A DNA stretch of 64,000 nucleotides from contig NZ_KK073876.1 in NCBI RefSeq assembly GCF_000585415.1, forward strand, positions 1,113,810 to 1,177,809, in the 5' to 3' direction. A program made the translations under genes and the position numbers. Below, in pieces: positions 54,922 to 63,247 of the stretch (its first letter is position 1; each line of letters opens with the position of its first letter). Below the pieces are notes generated by a model. It had not been told where the DNA came from. It saw nothing but the letters and a program-made list of their open reading frames with translations, and did no database searches. The stretch comes from Sphingomonas jaspsi DSM 18422. GTDB lineage: Bacteria; Pseudomonadota; Alphaproteobacteria; Sphingomonadales; Sphingomonadaceae.

Positions 54922-55515
54922 CCGGCTGCCTGCCCAGAGGAATATCCACACCGCGATCAGCGCCAGCGCCCAGCCGCCGATCACGTCGGTCGGCCAATGA
55001 ACGCCAAGGAAGGGCCGGGTCAGCCCGGCGGCGATCCCCATCGCACTGGCCGCAAGCACGGCCGGAACTCGATAACGGGCGGGAGCGAGGGTGAGCGCGA
55101 TCATTAGGTAGATCGCAAGGCTGTTGGCGCTGTGACCGCTGGGAAAGCTGCTGCTGCTGGTGGCGACGGCGGGAAGGTCGAAATTGGGACGCGGGCGGTC
55201 GAACAGCAGCTTCAACCCGTCCGCCGACAATCGTTCGAGCGCGATGCCCCCCGCCAGCCATCCGGCGAGAACCAACCGCCGCCGCACGACCAGCCACAGC
55301 GCCGCCAGCAGCCCGAAGCCGATGGTCGCATAGGCGCTGCCGAAAAAGGTCACCGCAATCGCGAACTGGGTCAGGCCGGGATGCGCCAGCCGCAGCTTCA
55401 GCAGCGCGGTGTTGGCGGCAATGTCCCACGGATTGGTGACGCCCCCGATCCATGCCGCCACGGCGAAGATCGCCACCAGCAGGGCAAGGGTCCAACCCGA
55501 TCGAAAAATCGTCAT
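54895..55515 (-). CDS. PAP2 superfamily phosphatase
   Basis: A 206-residue membrane phosphatase with about six helices. The lipid-phosphatase motif is complete: KLLFDRPRPNF, SSFPSGHSANSLA and RPFLGVHWPTDVIGGW, containing the catalytic histidines. It may act on undecaprenyl diphosphate or phosphatidic acid derivatives. A GTG at 55521 is also possible; I favour the ATG at 55515 because AGGGGC lies at a better distance. It overlaps the DUF938 gene by 27 nt tail-to-tail. Confidence 0.9.
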   Translation of the reverse strand: MTIFRSGWTLALLVAIFAVAAWIGGVTNPWDIAANTALLKLRLAHPGLTQFAIAVTFFGSAYATIGFGLLAALWLVVRRRLVLAGWLAGGIALERLSADGLKLLFDRPRPNFDLPAVATSSSSFPSGHSANSLAIYLMIALTLAPARYRVPAVLAASAMGIAAGLTRPFLGVHWPTDVIGGWALALIAVWIFLWAGSRSGARPFEQ

Positions 55516-55568
55516 GCGCACCGCCCCTGTTAAAGCCTGCTTTACCCGAAAAGTTTAGTTCATAACGG

Positions 55569-55982
55569 ATGGACCAGTCCGACGTACCCCAGAATCGCAA
55601 ATCGCAGCGTGCCAATGTGCTGATGCAGGCAAGCATCGAAGTGTCCGGCACTTCGCTGCCGGTCAAGTTGCGCAACCTGTCGTGCGATGGTGCGCTGGTC
55701 GAATCCGACAAATTGCCGGTCGAAGGGTCGGCCGTTGTTTTTCGTCGCGGCGACCTCGCCGTGCCGGGGCGCATTGCCTGGACCAGGACCCGCCATGCCG
55801 GCGTCAGCTTCAACCGCAAGCTGGACCCCGAACAGGTTCTGCGTCATGTGCCGCAGCCGCGCGCACGGGTCGCGCCGTCGTTTCGCCGCCCCGGCCTCAA
55901 GTCGCAAAGCCTGAGCGCGCAGGAACGCAAGTTCGGCGAGATGTGGTTGCAGAGCGGGGCGATCGCGCCGCTGGGCGACTGA
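55569..55982 (+). CDS. PilZ domain protein
   Basis: A 137-residue protein with one PilZ domain. The expected RxxxR-like entry is RKSQRANVLMQASIEV and the D/NxSxxG-like motif is LRNLSCDGALVES. These motifs bind c-di-GMP in the family, although the Cys at the D/N-x-S position (LSCDG) makes it atypical. The C-terminal part is helical. It is convergent with a second PilZ gene 7 nt away. Confidence 0.8.
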   Translation: MDQSDVPQNRKSQRANVLMQASIEVSGTSLPVKLRNLSCDGALVESDKLPVEGSAVVFRRGDLAVPGRIAWTRTRHAGVSFNRKLDPEQVLRHVPQPRARVAPSFRRPGLKSQSLSAQERKFGEMWLQSGAIAPLGD

Positions 55983-55989
55983 CCGACGC

Positions 55990-56655
55990 CTAATTGAGGG
56001 ATTGGCGCTCGCCGCGCTGGACCTTCAGCCAGTGCACCATTTCGGCGAGCGGCAGCAGCCGGTTGAAGCTGACGCCGACATTCTCGCCGTCCGACCAGCA
56101 TGCCACCCCGGCAATCGGCGCCAGGCCAGGTACCGTCAGCACCACAGGCGTTCCCGCCGCGAGGACCAGTTTGCACCGGATCTTGGCACCGCCCTGGCTG
56201 ATGTCGCTGACCCATACGCGGTGCGGCGTCGCGCCTTCGCGCAGCGTCGCCGGGCAGTCCGCCTCGACCCGCGGCATGCGCGGGCGGGGGCCGGATTGCG
56301 AGGCGCTGAGGATGTCGATCACGTCAACCGGCTGGTCGAAGGCGACACCGGCATAGGGTTCCTTGGCCCAGCTCACCGTCCCGCTGACCGGTTGTCCGCA
56401 CTTCAGCTCGACCGTCAATCGTCGGCCCGGTTGCAGGTCGCAATAGGAACGGATCATCATGCCACCGGCAGAGATGTTCTTGATCAGGCAAAGCTCGCGC
56501 CTGCCGTCCATGTCGAACGACCCCACGCGGAACAGCGTCATGTGCCGCTCACCGGTGCGTCGATTGGCGGCATCTTCGGTCGGGACATCGTTCGACAACG
56601 ACAGGACCGTCGTTTCGAACGGTTCAACAGCGTCGCTACGCATCGGATTCGCCAT
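55990..56655 (-). CDS. Tandem PilZ domain protein
   Basis: A 221-residue protein with two PilZ-like domains. The first has RRTGERHMTLFRVGSF and IKNISAGGMMIRS. The second has RMPRVEADCPATL and VSDISQGGAKIRC, matching the R-rich and D/NxSxxG motifs. It probably senses c-di-GMP and acts as a switch for a partner, in line with the nearby Tad pilus and surface functions (inference). It is convergent with the single-domain PilZ gene. Confidence 0.85.
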   Translation of the reverse strand: MANPMRSDAVEPFETTVLSLSNDVPTEDAANRRTGERHMTLFRVGSFDMDGRRELCLIKNISAGGMMIRSYCDLQPGRRLTVELKCGQPVSGTVSWAKEPYAGVAFDQPVDVIDILSASQSGPRPRMPRVEADCPATLREGATPHRVWVSDISQGGAKIRCKLVLAAGTPVVLTVPGLAPIAGVACWSDGENVGVSFNRLLPLAEMVHWLKVQRGERQSLN

Positions 56656-56828
56656 CGTGCAGACTCACCTCTTCAGACCGAGCGGCAACAGGGTTAGCCC
56701 GAGGGCCTTACCAAGGTGTTGACGCATTCGCCGAATTGGAACGGCCGTTCGCAGTCACTTATGTTGCCGTCGCAACGAACCAGGCGTAGCTTGTTCGCCA
56801 ACGCCGACCTGCGGCGTTGCAGGCCAGG

Positions 56829-57794
56829 ATGACGCCGATGATCCTTTTGCCGTTCCTTTCCGTGCTGGCGGCCGCCGCTACTCCCGCGCCTGTCGCAGTG
56901 CCGCAAACGGCGAACGATGCAGACGCGCTGTCGAGGACCGACGAGGTCGCCATCCGCCGCGACGACCGCGACCGCATGACCGTTGCCGTGACGGTGAGCG
57001 GCAGCGGGCCGTATCGCTTCCTCGTCGATACCGGGGCCGAACGCACCGTCATCTCGCGCCAGCTCGCGGCGCGGCTGAAGCTCGACAGCGGTGAGCAGAC
57101 GGTGCTGCACAGCGTGATGGGCCCGAACCGCGTCCAGACCGTTTTCATCCCCGACCTCAAGGTCAGCAGCGAAAGCATGTCGGTGGTCGATGCGCCGGCG
57201 CTCGAAGCGGCGAACATCGGCGCCGACGGCATGCTCGGCATCGACAGCCTGCGCTCGCAGCGCGTGACCTTCGACTTCAAGGCCAAGACCATGGCCATCA
57301 CCTCCGCCCTCGAACGGCAAGGACGTGAAGATGGCGACGTTGTCGTGGTTCGGGCCAAGTCGCGCAAAGGGCGCCTGATCTTCACCGATGCGGTGGTCGA
57401 CGGGGTCAAGGTCAACGTCGTGGTCGACACCGGATCGCAAGTGACGATCGGCAACCAGTCGCTCGAGGAAGCGCTGGTCAAGCGCCGGCACCTGCCGCTC
57501 ACCGAGCCGATCGAGGTGGAGTCGGTGACGGGCGAGCGGATGGGCGCGCATGTGGCGACGCTGCAGCGGGTCGAAGTCGGCGGGATTCACATCGACGGCC
57601 TCGCCATCGCCTTTGCCGACGCGCACATCTTCCACCAGCTCAAGCTCGCGGACGAGCCGACGATATTGCTGGGCATGAACGCCATGCGCGCCTTCGATCG
57701 CATCACCATCGATTTCGCCGCGCGCAAGGTGCGCTTCAAGCTGCCGGGCACGAGCATGCGCGACGGGTATAGGCTGGCGCTATTGTCGCGGTAG
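56829..57794 (+). CDS. Retropepsin-like clan AA aspartic protease, two-lobed
   Basis: A 321-residue protein with an export-type N-terminus (ILLPFLSVLAAAATPAPVA) and two retropepsin-like lobes in tandem. Each has its own D-T-G signature: FLVDTGAERTVIS and VVVDTGSQVTIGN. Each lobe also has a hydrophobic follow-up (MLGIDSLRS and LLGMNAMRA). Together they resemble a single-chain pepsin-like arrangement made of two retropepsin units. Known relatives in sphingomonads are poorly studied. The ATG at 56829 follows AGGCCAGG. Confidence 0.85.
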   Translation: MTPMILLPFLSVLAAAATPAPVAVPQTANDADALSRTDEVAIRRDDRDRMTVAVTVSGSGPYRFLVDTGAERTVISRQLAARLKLDSGEQTVLHSVMGPNRVQTVFIPDLKVSSESMSVVDAPALEAANIGADGMLGIDSLRSQRVTFDFKAKTMAITSALERQGREDGDVVVVRAKSRKGRLIFTDAVVDGVKVNVVVDTGSQVTIGNQSLEEALVKRRHLPLTEPIEVESVTGERMGAHVATLQRVEVGGIHIDGLAIAFADAHIFHQLKLADEPTILLGMNAMRAFDRITIDFAARKVRFKLPGTSMRDGYRLALLSR

Positions 57795-57812
57795 GAAGCT
57801 GGCCGCTTTGCG

Positions 57813-57857
57813 AGCCAGACATTTTCATCGTCCCCCGGGACGATAAAAATGTCTGGC

Positions 57858-57858
<1 letters not shown>
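57813..57858. terminator. Long hairpin abutting the tRNA-Lys 3' end
   Basis: A 22-nt arm (57813-57834, beginning AGCCAGACATTTT) pairs with 57837-57858 (ending AAAATGTCTGGCT), with one mismatch and a 2-nt loop. Its outer end reaches the last base of the encoded CCA of the tRNA. Internal A/T tracts allow termination on either strand. It likely ends the tRNA transcript and the aspartic protease transcript. Confidence 0.75.
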
Positions 57859-57934
<76 letters not shown>

Positions 57935-57957
57935 TGACCAGCCAGACGCCATGCCCG

Positions 57958-58449
57958 TTAGCGGGCCGGGCGGCGCTTGCCAAGGCGTGCAGCGACATGG
58001 GCCGCATTTTGCCAGCCGCTGAGCCGCCAGCGGGGCGCAATTGCGGCCAACGGCCCGGCGACGAAGCTGCGCTCGGCGAGGCGCGGGTGCGGAATCGTCA
58101 GGCCATGGGCCCGGACCGGGGGGCCGTCCCAGTCGGCGATATCCAGGTCGAGCACGCGCTCGCCCCAGCGTCGTCCCGAGCGGCGCCCATATTCACGCTC
58201 GATCGCCTTCAGCGCGCTGAGCATTTCGACGGGGGCGAGGTCGCTTTCCAGCAGCAGCACCGCATTGGCAAAATCGCGGCCCGCGCCGCCGATGGCCTTG
58301 TTGAGGATGATCGGGCTGGCGTCGAACAGGCCGAAGTCCGCATCCAGCCGCGCGATGGCGGATTCGACCACGCCCGCGGGCCGGCCATATCGGCCGTGGC
58401 GGCGGTTCGACCCGATCGCGATGGCGTAAAGATGCGTTGCGCCGCTCAT
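57958..58449 (-). CDS. folK: 2-amino-4-hydroxy-6-hydroxymethyldihydropteridine diphosphokinase
   Basis: A 163-residue folate-biosynthesis enzyme that moves pyrophosphate from ATP to hydroxymethyl-dihydropterin. Signatures are YAIAIGSNRR at the N-terminus, FANAVLLLESDLAP, GRRSGRRWGERVLDLDI and IPHPRLAERSFV. Length is normal (E. coli 159). It is divergent from the uracil-DNA glycosylase gene. Confidence 0.94.
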   Translation of the reverse strand: MSGATHLYAIAIGSNRRHGRYGRPAGVVESAIARLDADFGLFDASPIILNKAIGGAGRDFANAVLLLESDLAPVEMLSALKAIEREYGRRSGRRWGERVLDLDIADWDGPPVRAHGLTIPHPRLAERSFVAGPLAAIAPRWRLSGWQNAAHVAARLGKRRPAR

Positions 58450-58472
58450 GCCCGCCCGCCTAGGCTGATCCG

Positions 58473-59165
58473 ATGCTTTTCACCAGTCCCGCCGCCAGCC
58501 AGTCCCCCGCCGACCTGTCGCCCCTGCCGCGGGCCGAGCCGATGCGCGACTGCCCGCTATGTCCGCGGCTGGTCGCCTTCCGCCTGCAGTGCCGCGCCGA
58601 ATATCCCGACTGGTACAATGCGCCGGTCCCCGCCTTCGGCGACCCGGACGCCTGGCTGGCCATCGTCGGCCTTGCGCCCGGCAAGCATGGCGCCAATCGG
58701 ACCGGGCGGCCCTTCACGGGCGACTATGCCGGCGATCTGCTGTTCGCGACCTTTGCCCGCTTCGGCTTCAGCGAGGGCGAATATCGCGCCGACCCCGCCG
58801 ACGGTCTCAGGCTGAAGGGCGCAGTGATCGTCAATGCCGTCAAATGCCTGCCGCCCGCGAATAAGCCGGAGCCGGGCGAAATCCACAATTGCCGCCCCTT
58901 CCTGCAGGAGGGGCTAGCCCAGCTCGCCAATGTCCGCGTGCTCATCGCGCTCGGCCAGATCGCGCACAACAGCGCCTGCAAGGTGCTGGGCATCCGGCCA
59001 TCGGCGGCCAAGTTCGGCCATGGGGCGGAACATGATGCGCCCGACGGTCGTATCCTGATCGATAGTTATCACTGCAGCCGCTACAACACGAACACCGGCC
59101 GTCTGACCGAGGCGATGTTCCACCAGGTGTTCGAACGGGCGCTGGCGCTGCAGGCCCAAGGCTAG
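58473..59165 (+). CDS. Uracil-DNA glycosylase, family 5 (UdgB-like)
   Basis: A 230-residue DNA repair enzyme with an iron-sulphur cluster. CPLCPRLVAFR holds two of four cysteines. Motif A is GLAPGKHGANRTGRPFTGDYAG, in which the Asp/Glu of other UDGs is absent as in family 5. Motif B is SYHCSRYNTNTGRLT near the end. It removes uracil and possibly hypoxanthine or xanthine from DNA. It is followed 7 nt later by lysA. Confidence 0.88.
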   Translation: MLFTSPAASQSPADLSPLPRAEPMRDCPLCPRLVAFRLQCRAEYPDWYNAPVPAFGDPDAWLAIVGLAPGKHGANRTGRPFTGDYAGDLLFATFARFGFSEGEYRADPADGLRLKGAVIVNAVKCLPPANKPEPGEIHNCRPFLQEGLAQLANVRVLIALGQIAHNSACKVLGIRPSAAKFGHGAEHDAPDGRILIDSYHCSRYNTNTGRLTEAMFHQVFERALALQAQG

Positions 59166-59172
59166 GGACGAC

Positions 59173-60429
59173 ATGGACCATTTTGATTTGAACGATGGCG
59201 CGTTGCATTGCGACGGCGTCCCGTTGGAAACCATCGCAGCCGAGGTAGGCACGCCGGTTTACGTCTATTCGCACGCGACCCTGGTGCGGCACGCCCGAGT
59301 GCTGAAGGAAGCGCTGGCGGCGCTTCACGACCCGCTGGTGGCCTTTGCGGTCAAGGCCAACCCCAATCCCGCCGTACTGGCGACGCTGGCCGGCGAAGGG
59401 CTGGGGGCGGACATTGTGTCGATCGGCGAATATCGGCTGGCTCGCGCGGCGGGCATGCCCCCGTCGACCATCCTCTTTTCCGGGGTGGGCAAGGACGCCG
59501 CCGAAATGGCCGAGGCGCTGGCGGGGGACGTGCTCCAGTTCAACCTCGAATCGGTCGAGGAGGCGCATATGCTGTCGGTGGTCGCGGTGGCCGCCGGCCG
59601 AACCGCCCAGGTCGCCTTCCGCCTCAATCCCGACGTCGACGCCGGAACCCATGCCAAGATCACGACCGGCAATGCCGACAACAAGTTCGGTATTCCCGCA
59701 TCGCAGGCGCTCGACGCATTCCGTGCGGCCCGCGACCTGCCGGGTCTGGAGGTCACCGGAGTCACCGTCCACATAGGCAGCCAGCTGACCCGGCTCGACC
59801 CGCTGGAGGCGGCGTTCCAACGGTTGGGGGAGTTGATCTCCACGCTGCGCGCCGACGGTTTCGACCTCAAGATCGCCGACCTCGGCGGCGGGCTTGGCGT
59901 GCCCTACGGTCCGGGCCAACCCGAGCCGCCAACGCCCGAAGCCTATGGCGCGATGGTCGCGCGGGTGACCCGCGACTGGAATATCAGGCTGGCGTTCGAG
60001 CCGGGGCGCCTGATCAGCGGCAACGCCGGCGTGCTGCTGACGCGCGTCGTGCGGGTGAAGCCGGGCGAAAAGCACCCTTGGGTGATCGTCGACGCCGCGA
60101 TGAACGACCTGATGCGGCCCGCGCTCTACGATGCCTACCACCATATCGCGGCGGTCCGCCCGTCCGGCCGCCGATGGACCGCCAACGTCGTCGGACCCGT
60201 TTGCGAAAGCGGCGACACCTTCGCCCTGGCGCGCGAGATGGATGCGGTCGCCCCCGGCGACCTGATCGTCTTCCGCACGGCCGGCGCCTATGGGGCAGCG
60301 ATGTCCAACGGCTATAACAGCCGCGAACTGACCCCCGAAGTGCTGGTGAAGGGCGACAAGTGGGCGCTGGTCCGCCGCCGGATCAACATCGCCGATGCCG
60401 CGGCGGCGCCGGTCCCGTCATGGCTGTGA
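59173..60429 (+). CDS. lysA: Diaminopimelate decarboxylase
   Basis: A 418-residue PLP enzyme making lysine from meso-DAP. The PLP lysine is in VAFAVKANPNPAVLA. GGGLGVPYG and the C-terminal CESGDTFALAREM are diagnostic, the latter giving the active-site Cys from the partner subunit. It is 7 nt after the UDG gene and overlaps the GNAT gene by 10 nt. Confidence 0.95.
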   Translation: MDHFDLNDGALHCDGVPLETIAAEVGTPVYVYSHATLVRHARVLKEALAALHDPLVAFAVKANPNPAVLATLAGEGLGADIVSIGEYRLARAAGMPPSTILFSGVGKDAAEMAEALAGDVLQFNLESVEEAHMLSVVAVAAGRTAQVAFRLNPDVDAGTHAKITTGNADNKFGIPASQALDAFRAARDLPGLEVTGVTVHIGSQLTRLDPLEAAFQRLGELISTLRADGFDLKIADLGGGLGVPYGPGQPEPPTPEAYGAMVARVTRDWNIRLAFEPGRLISGNAGVLLTRVVRVKPGEKHPWVIVDAAMNDLMRPALYDAYHHIAAVRPSGRRWTANVVGPVCESGDTFALAREMDAVAPGDLIVFRTAGAYGAAMSNGYNSRELTPEVLVKGDKWALVRRRINIADAAAAPVPSWL

Positions 60430-60914
60430 TCCGCACCGCGCGGCTGATGCTGCGCCGCGCGACGATGGACGACCTCCCGGCCATTCATTCGATCATGAGC
60501 GATCCCGAGGTCATGCGCTTCTGGTCCGAACCGCCGCATCCCGACCTGGCGCGGACCGCCGAGTGGCTGCAGTCTATGGTCGACGCCGACCCTGCGACCA
60601 GCGACGATTATGTGATCGAACGCGACGGTCGCGTGGTCGGCAAGATCGGCTGCTGGAAGCTGCCGGACATCGGCTACCACATTGCCCGCGACCAGTGGGG
60701 GCAGGGCGTGGCGAGCGAGGCGATGGCAGCCTATCTCGACCGTCGCCGCGCCATCGGAACGCCGTCGCGCCTCACTGCCGACGTCGACCCGCGCAACGCG
60801 GCGTCGATCGCATTGCTCACGCGTCACGGCTTCGTCGAAACCCACCGCGCCAAAGGCACGTGGCAGGTCGGCGACGAATTGTGCGACAGCGTCTACCTGG
60901 CGCTCGACCTCTAG
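60420..60914 (+). CDS. GNAT family N-acetyltransferase
   Basis: A 164-residue acetyltransferase of the RimJ/RimL-like type. It begins VIRTARLMLRRATMDDLPAIH. The acetyl-CoA loop is seen in HIARDQWGQGVASEAM (Q/RxxGxG/A). DPRNAASIALLTRHGF is the C-terminal motif. The substrate is unknown (protein N-terminus or small amine). Its stop overlaps the stop of the SMI1 gene by CTAG. Confidence 0.88.
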   Translation: MAVIRTARLMLRRATMDDLPAIHSIMSDPEVMRFWSEPPHPDLARTAEWLQSMVDADPATSDDYVIERDGRVVGKIGCWKLPDIGYHIARDQWGQGVASEAMAAYLDRRRAIGTPSRLTADVDPRNAASIALLTRHGFVETHRAKGTWQVGDELCDSVYLALDL

Positions 60915-61306
60915 GTGTCGATCAGCGCGAGCAGCGCGTCGAAACTGTCCGCCACCGGCCGGATCTTCGCCGCCTCGTCGGTTGCGCCGACTTCGATGGT
61001 GACGATCTGGCCAGCTTCATTCCCTAAGGTGACGAAGGCAAAGGCATCCGCCCCGCCGCTGTCGCCGAACAGGAAATGGCCGGGGAAGTGCGCGGCGAAC
61101 GCACCGCTGGTCGCGATCTCGATGACCTCCGCGGCGTCATAGATGACCAGCCACAGCGGATCGACCGACAGGCCCGCCTCGGCCCCGTCGCTCTCTGCGA
61201 GCAGCGCGAGATAGCTTGCCGGCAATTCGATCGGGCAGATCGCCTTCAGCGTTTCGATCTGCTCCGCGCTCGCGGCATGGTCGGCGCGGCTCAACCACCC
61301 CGCCAT
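60911..61306 (-). CDS. SMI1/KNR4 (SUKH-1) family protein
   Basis: A 131-residue protein of the SUKH fold, judged from LPASYLALLAESDGAEAGLS, DPLWLVIYDAAEVIE and the FLFGDSGGADAFAFV stretch. In bacteria these often act as immunity proteins for secreted toxins; some are general binding domains. Here it is the last gene after aguA-aguB, sharing 1 nt with aguB, so its role may not be immunity (inference). No toxin gene is seen nearby. Confidence 0.8.
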   Translation of the reverse strand: MAGWLSRADHAASAEQIETLKAICPIELPASYLALLAESDGAEAGLSVDPLWLVIYDAAEVIEIATSGAFAAHFPGHFLFGDSGGADAFAFVTLGNEAGQIVTIEVGATDEAAKIRPVADSFDALLALIDT

Positions 61307-62157
61307 CAGATATCCTGCGCGAGGCGTCCGTAAAGCTCCGGCCGACGATCGCGGAAGAAGCCGAAGGCGGCGCGGTGGCGCTTGGCGGCGTCGAGGTCGA
61401 GCTCGGCCACCAGCACGCCGGTTTCGTCACATCCGAATTCAGCCAGCAAATCGCCGCGCTCGTCGCAGATGAAGCTGTGGCCGTAGAAGATCTGTCCATG
61501 TTCGTTGCCGATGCGGTTGGCGGCGACCACGGGAACGACGTTGCTGACCGCATGGCCGATCATCGCCCGGCGCCACAGCCGCGAGGTGTCGAGCTCGGGG
61601 TCATGCGGTTCGGTGCCGATCGCGGTCGGGTAGAACAGGATCTGCGCGCCCATCAGCATCATCGCGCGCGCGGTTTCGGGATACCATTGGTCCCAGCAGA
61701 TGCCGACGCCCAGCGTGGTGTTGAGGCCGTTCCACACCTTGAAGCCGGTGTTGCCGGGGCGGAAATAGAACTTCTCTTCATAGCCCGGCCCGTCGGGAAT
61801 GTGGCTCTTGCGGTAGACGCCTTCGATCTTTCCGTCCGGGTTGATCATCGCGAGGCTGTTGTAGTGATGCTGGCCGTCCAGTTCGAAGAAGCTGGTCGGG
61901 ATCCAGATGCCGAGCTCGTTCGCCAGCTTCTGCATCGCGACCACCGAGGGATGTTCGGCGGTCGGCTTCGCGGTCGCGAACAGGCTCTCGTCCTCGACGC
62001 GGCAGAAATAGGGGCCTTCGAACAGTTCGGGCGGCAGCACGACCTGCGCCCCCTTGCCCGCGGCTTCGCGGACGAGGTCGGAGACGTTGCGGATATTTTC
62101 GGCGGTATCGTCGCCGAAGGCGAGCTGGAGCGCCCCGACCTTGATCTTCTGGCTCAT
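61306..62157 (-). CDS. aguB: N-carbamoylputrescine amidase
   Basis: A 283-residue nitrilase-family amidase giving putrescine, CO2 and ammonia from N-carbamoylputrescine. The catalytic triad is visible: Glu in PPELFEGPYF, Lys in YRKSHIPDGPGY, Cys in GICWDQWYPE. RLWRRAMIGHAVSNVVPV is typical of AguB. It overlaps aguA by 4 nt, so aguA-aguB form a coupled pathway pair. Confidence 0.95.
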   Translation of the reverse strand: MSQKIKVGALQLAFGDDTAENIRNVSDLVREAAGKGAQVVLPPELFEGPYFCRVEDESLFATAKPTAEHPSVVAMQKLANELGIWIPTSFFELDGQHHYNSLAMINPDGKIEGVYRKSHIPDGPGYEEKFYFRPGNTGFKVWNGLNTTLGVGICWDQWYPETARAMMLMGAQILFYPTAIGTEPHDPELDTSRLWRRAMIGHAVSNVVPVVAANRIGNEHGQIFYGHSFICDERGDLLAEFGCDETGVLVAELDLDAAKRHRAAFGFFRDRRPELYGRLAQDI

Positions 62158-63131
62158 TTCGGCACCTGCTGGCTAAGGCAATGGAAGCTGCCGCCGCCGG
62201 TCAGCACATGATCGGCGCGCAAGCCCACAACGCGGCGGTCGGGGAAAATCTCCGCCAGCGCTGCGACGGCGGCATCATCGTTGGGCGCGCCGTAGAGCGG
62301 CACCACGACGGTGGCGTTCCCGACGTAGAAATTCATGTAGCTGGCGGGGATCGGCTCGCCGTCCTCATCCTCGATCCGGCCGGGCGAGGGGAGGGCGACG
62401 ACCTCCAGCTCGGCATCGAGCAGCGCTTCGGCGGCGTCGGCATAGACCTCCATGTTGGGGTCGTCGGCCTCGGCCTCCGGAATGACGACGCGGCCCGGCG
62501 CCACGAACCGCGCAAGATTGTCGACATGGCCGTCGGTATGGTCATTCTCCAGTCCGTCGCCGAGCCAGACGACGCGGGTCGCGCCGAGGTCGCGCTTCAG
62601 CCGCGCCTCGACCTCGTCCTTGTCGAACCCGGGGTTGCGGTTGGGATTGAGCAGGCATTGTTCGGTGGTGAGGAAGGTGCCCGTGCCATCGCCGTCGATC
62701 GCACCGCCTTCCAGGATCCAGTCGGCCTTGGCGTAGGGCAGGGCGGCCTCGTCGGCCAGCCGCTCGCCAATGCTGTCGTCGCCTTCGAGCTGATATTTGT
62801 CGCCCCAGCCGTTGAAGCCGAAGCCCTGCGCACGGCGGTCGGCGCCGCTGCCCATCACGATCGCGCCGGTATCGCGCAGCCAGACGTCGCCGAACGGTTC
62901 GACGATGACGCGGGCGAAGGGGCACAGGGCGCGGGCGCGGGCAGCAGCGGTTTCATCCGCCGCGACCAGCCAGATCGCTTCGCCCTGGCCATCGGCATGG
63001 ACGGCGGCGGCGAAGGCGGCGACCTCTTCCTGGGCTGGCGACAGATCGTCTTCCCACAGGTCGGCGGCGCTGGGGAAGCCGATCCACACGGCGTCGTGCG
63101 GTTCCCATTCGGCGAGAGGAGGCATGGTCAT
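62154..63131 (-). CDS. aguA: Agmatine deiminase
   Basis: A 325-residue PAD-like enzyme turning agmatine into N-carbamoylputrescine. The catalytic Cys is in GGGSFHCLSQQVP at the C-terminus. The catalytic region also has DVWLRDTGAIVMG, ILEGGAIDGDGTGTFLTT and ENDHTDGHVDNLARF. It starts at 63131 (MTMPPLAEW); longer upstream readings are unlike the family. It makes, with AguB, an arginine-decarboxylase-dependent putrescine route. Confidence 0.95.
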   Translation of the reverse strand: MTMPPLAEWEPHDAVWIGFPSAADLWEDDLSPAQEEVAAFAAAVHADGQGEAIWLVAADETAAARARALCPFARVIVEPFGDVWLRDTGAIVMGSGADRRAQGFGFNGWGDKYQLEGDDSIGERLADEAALPYAKADWILEGGAIDGDGTGTFLTTEQCLLNPNRNPGFDKDEVEARLKRDLGATRVVWLGDGLENDHTDGHVDNLARFVAPGRVVIPEAEADDPNMEVYADAAEALLDAELEVVALPSPGRIEDEDGEPIPASYMNFYVGNATVVVPLYGAPNDDAAVAALAEIFPDRRVVGLRADHVLTGGGSFHCLSQQVPK

Positions 63132-63247
63132 GGGCCGCGCCCTAGCAAGCGCGGCCGCCGCCGCCAAGAACGGGGCTTGCGTCAGGCCGCGATTTCGCCA
63201 AGCTTCGGCTCGCTCGGTGTTTTGATTTTCGAGTTTTGGGGGGAAAT

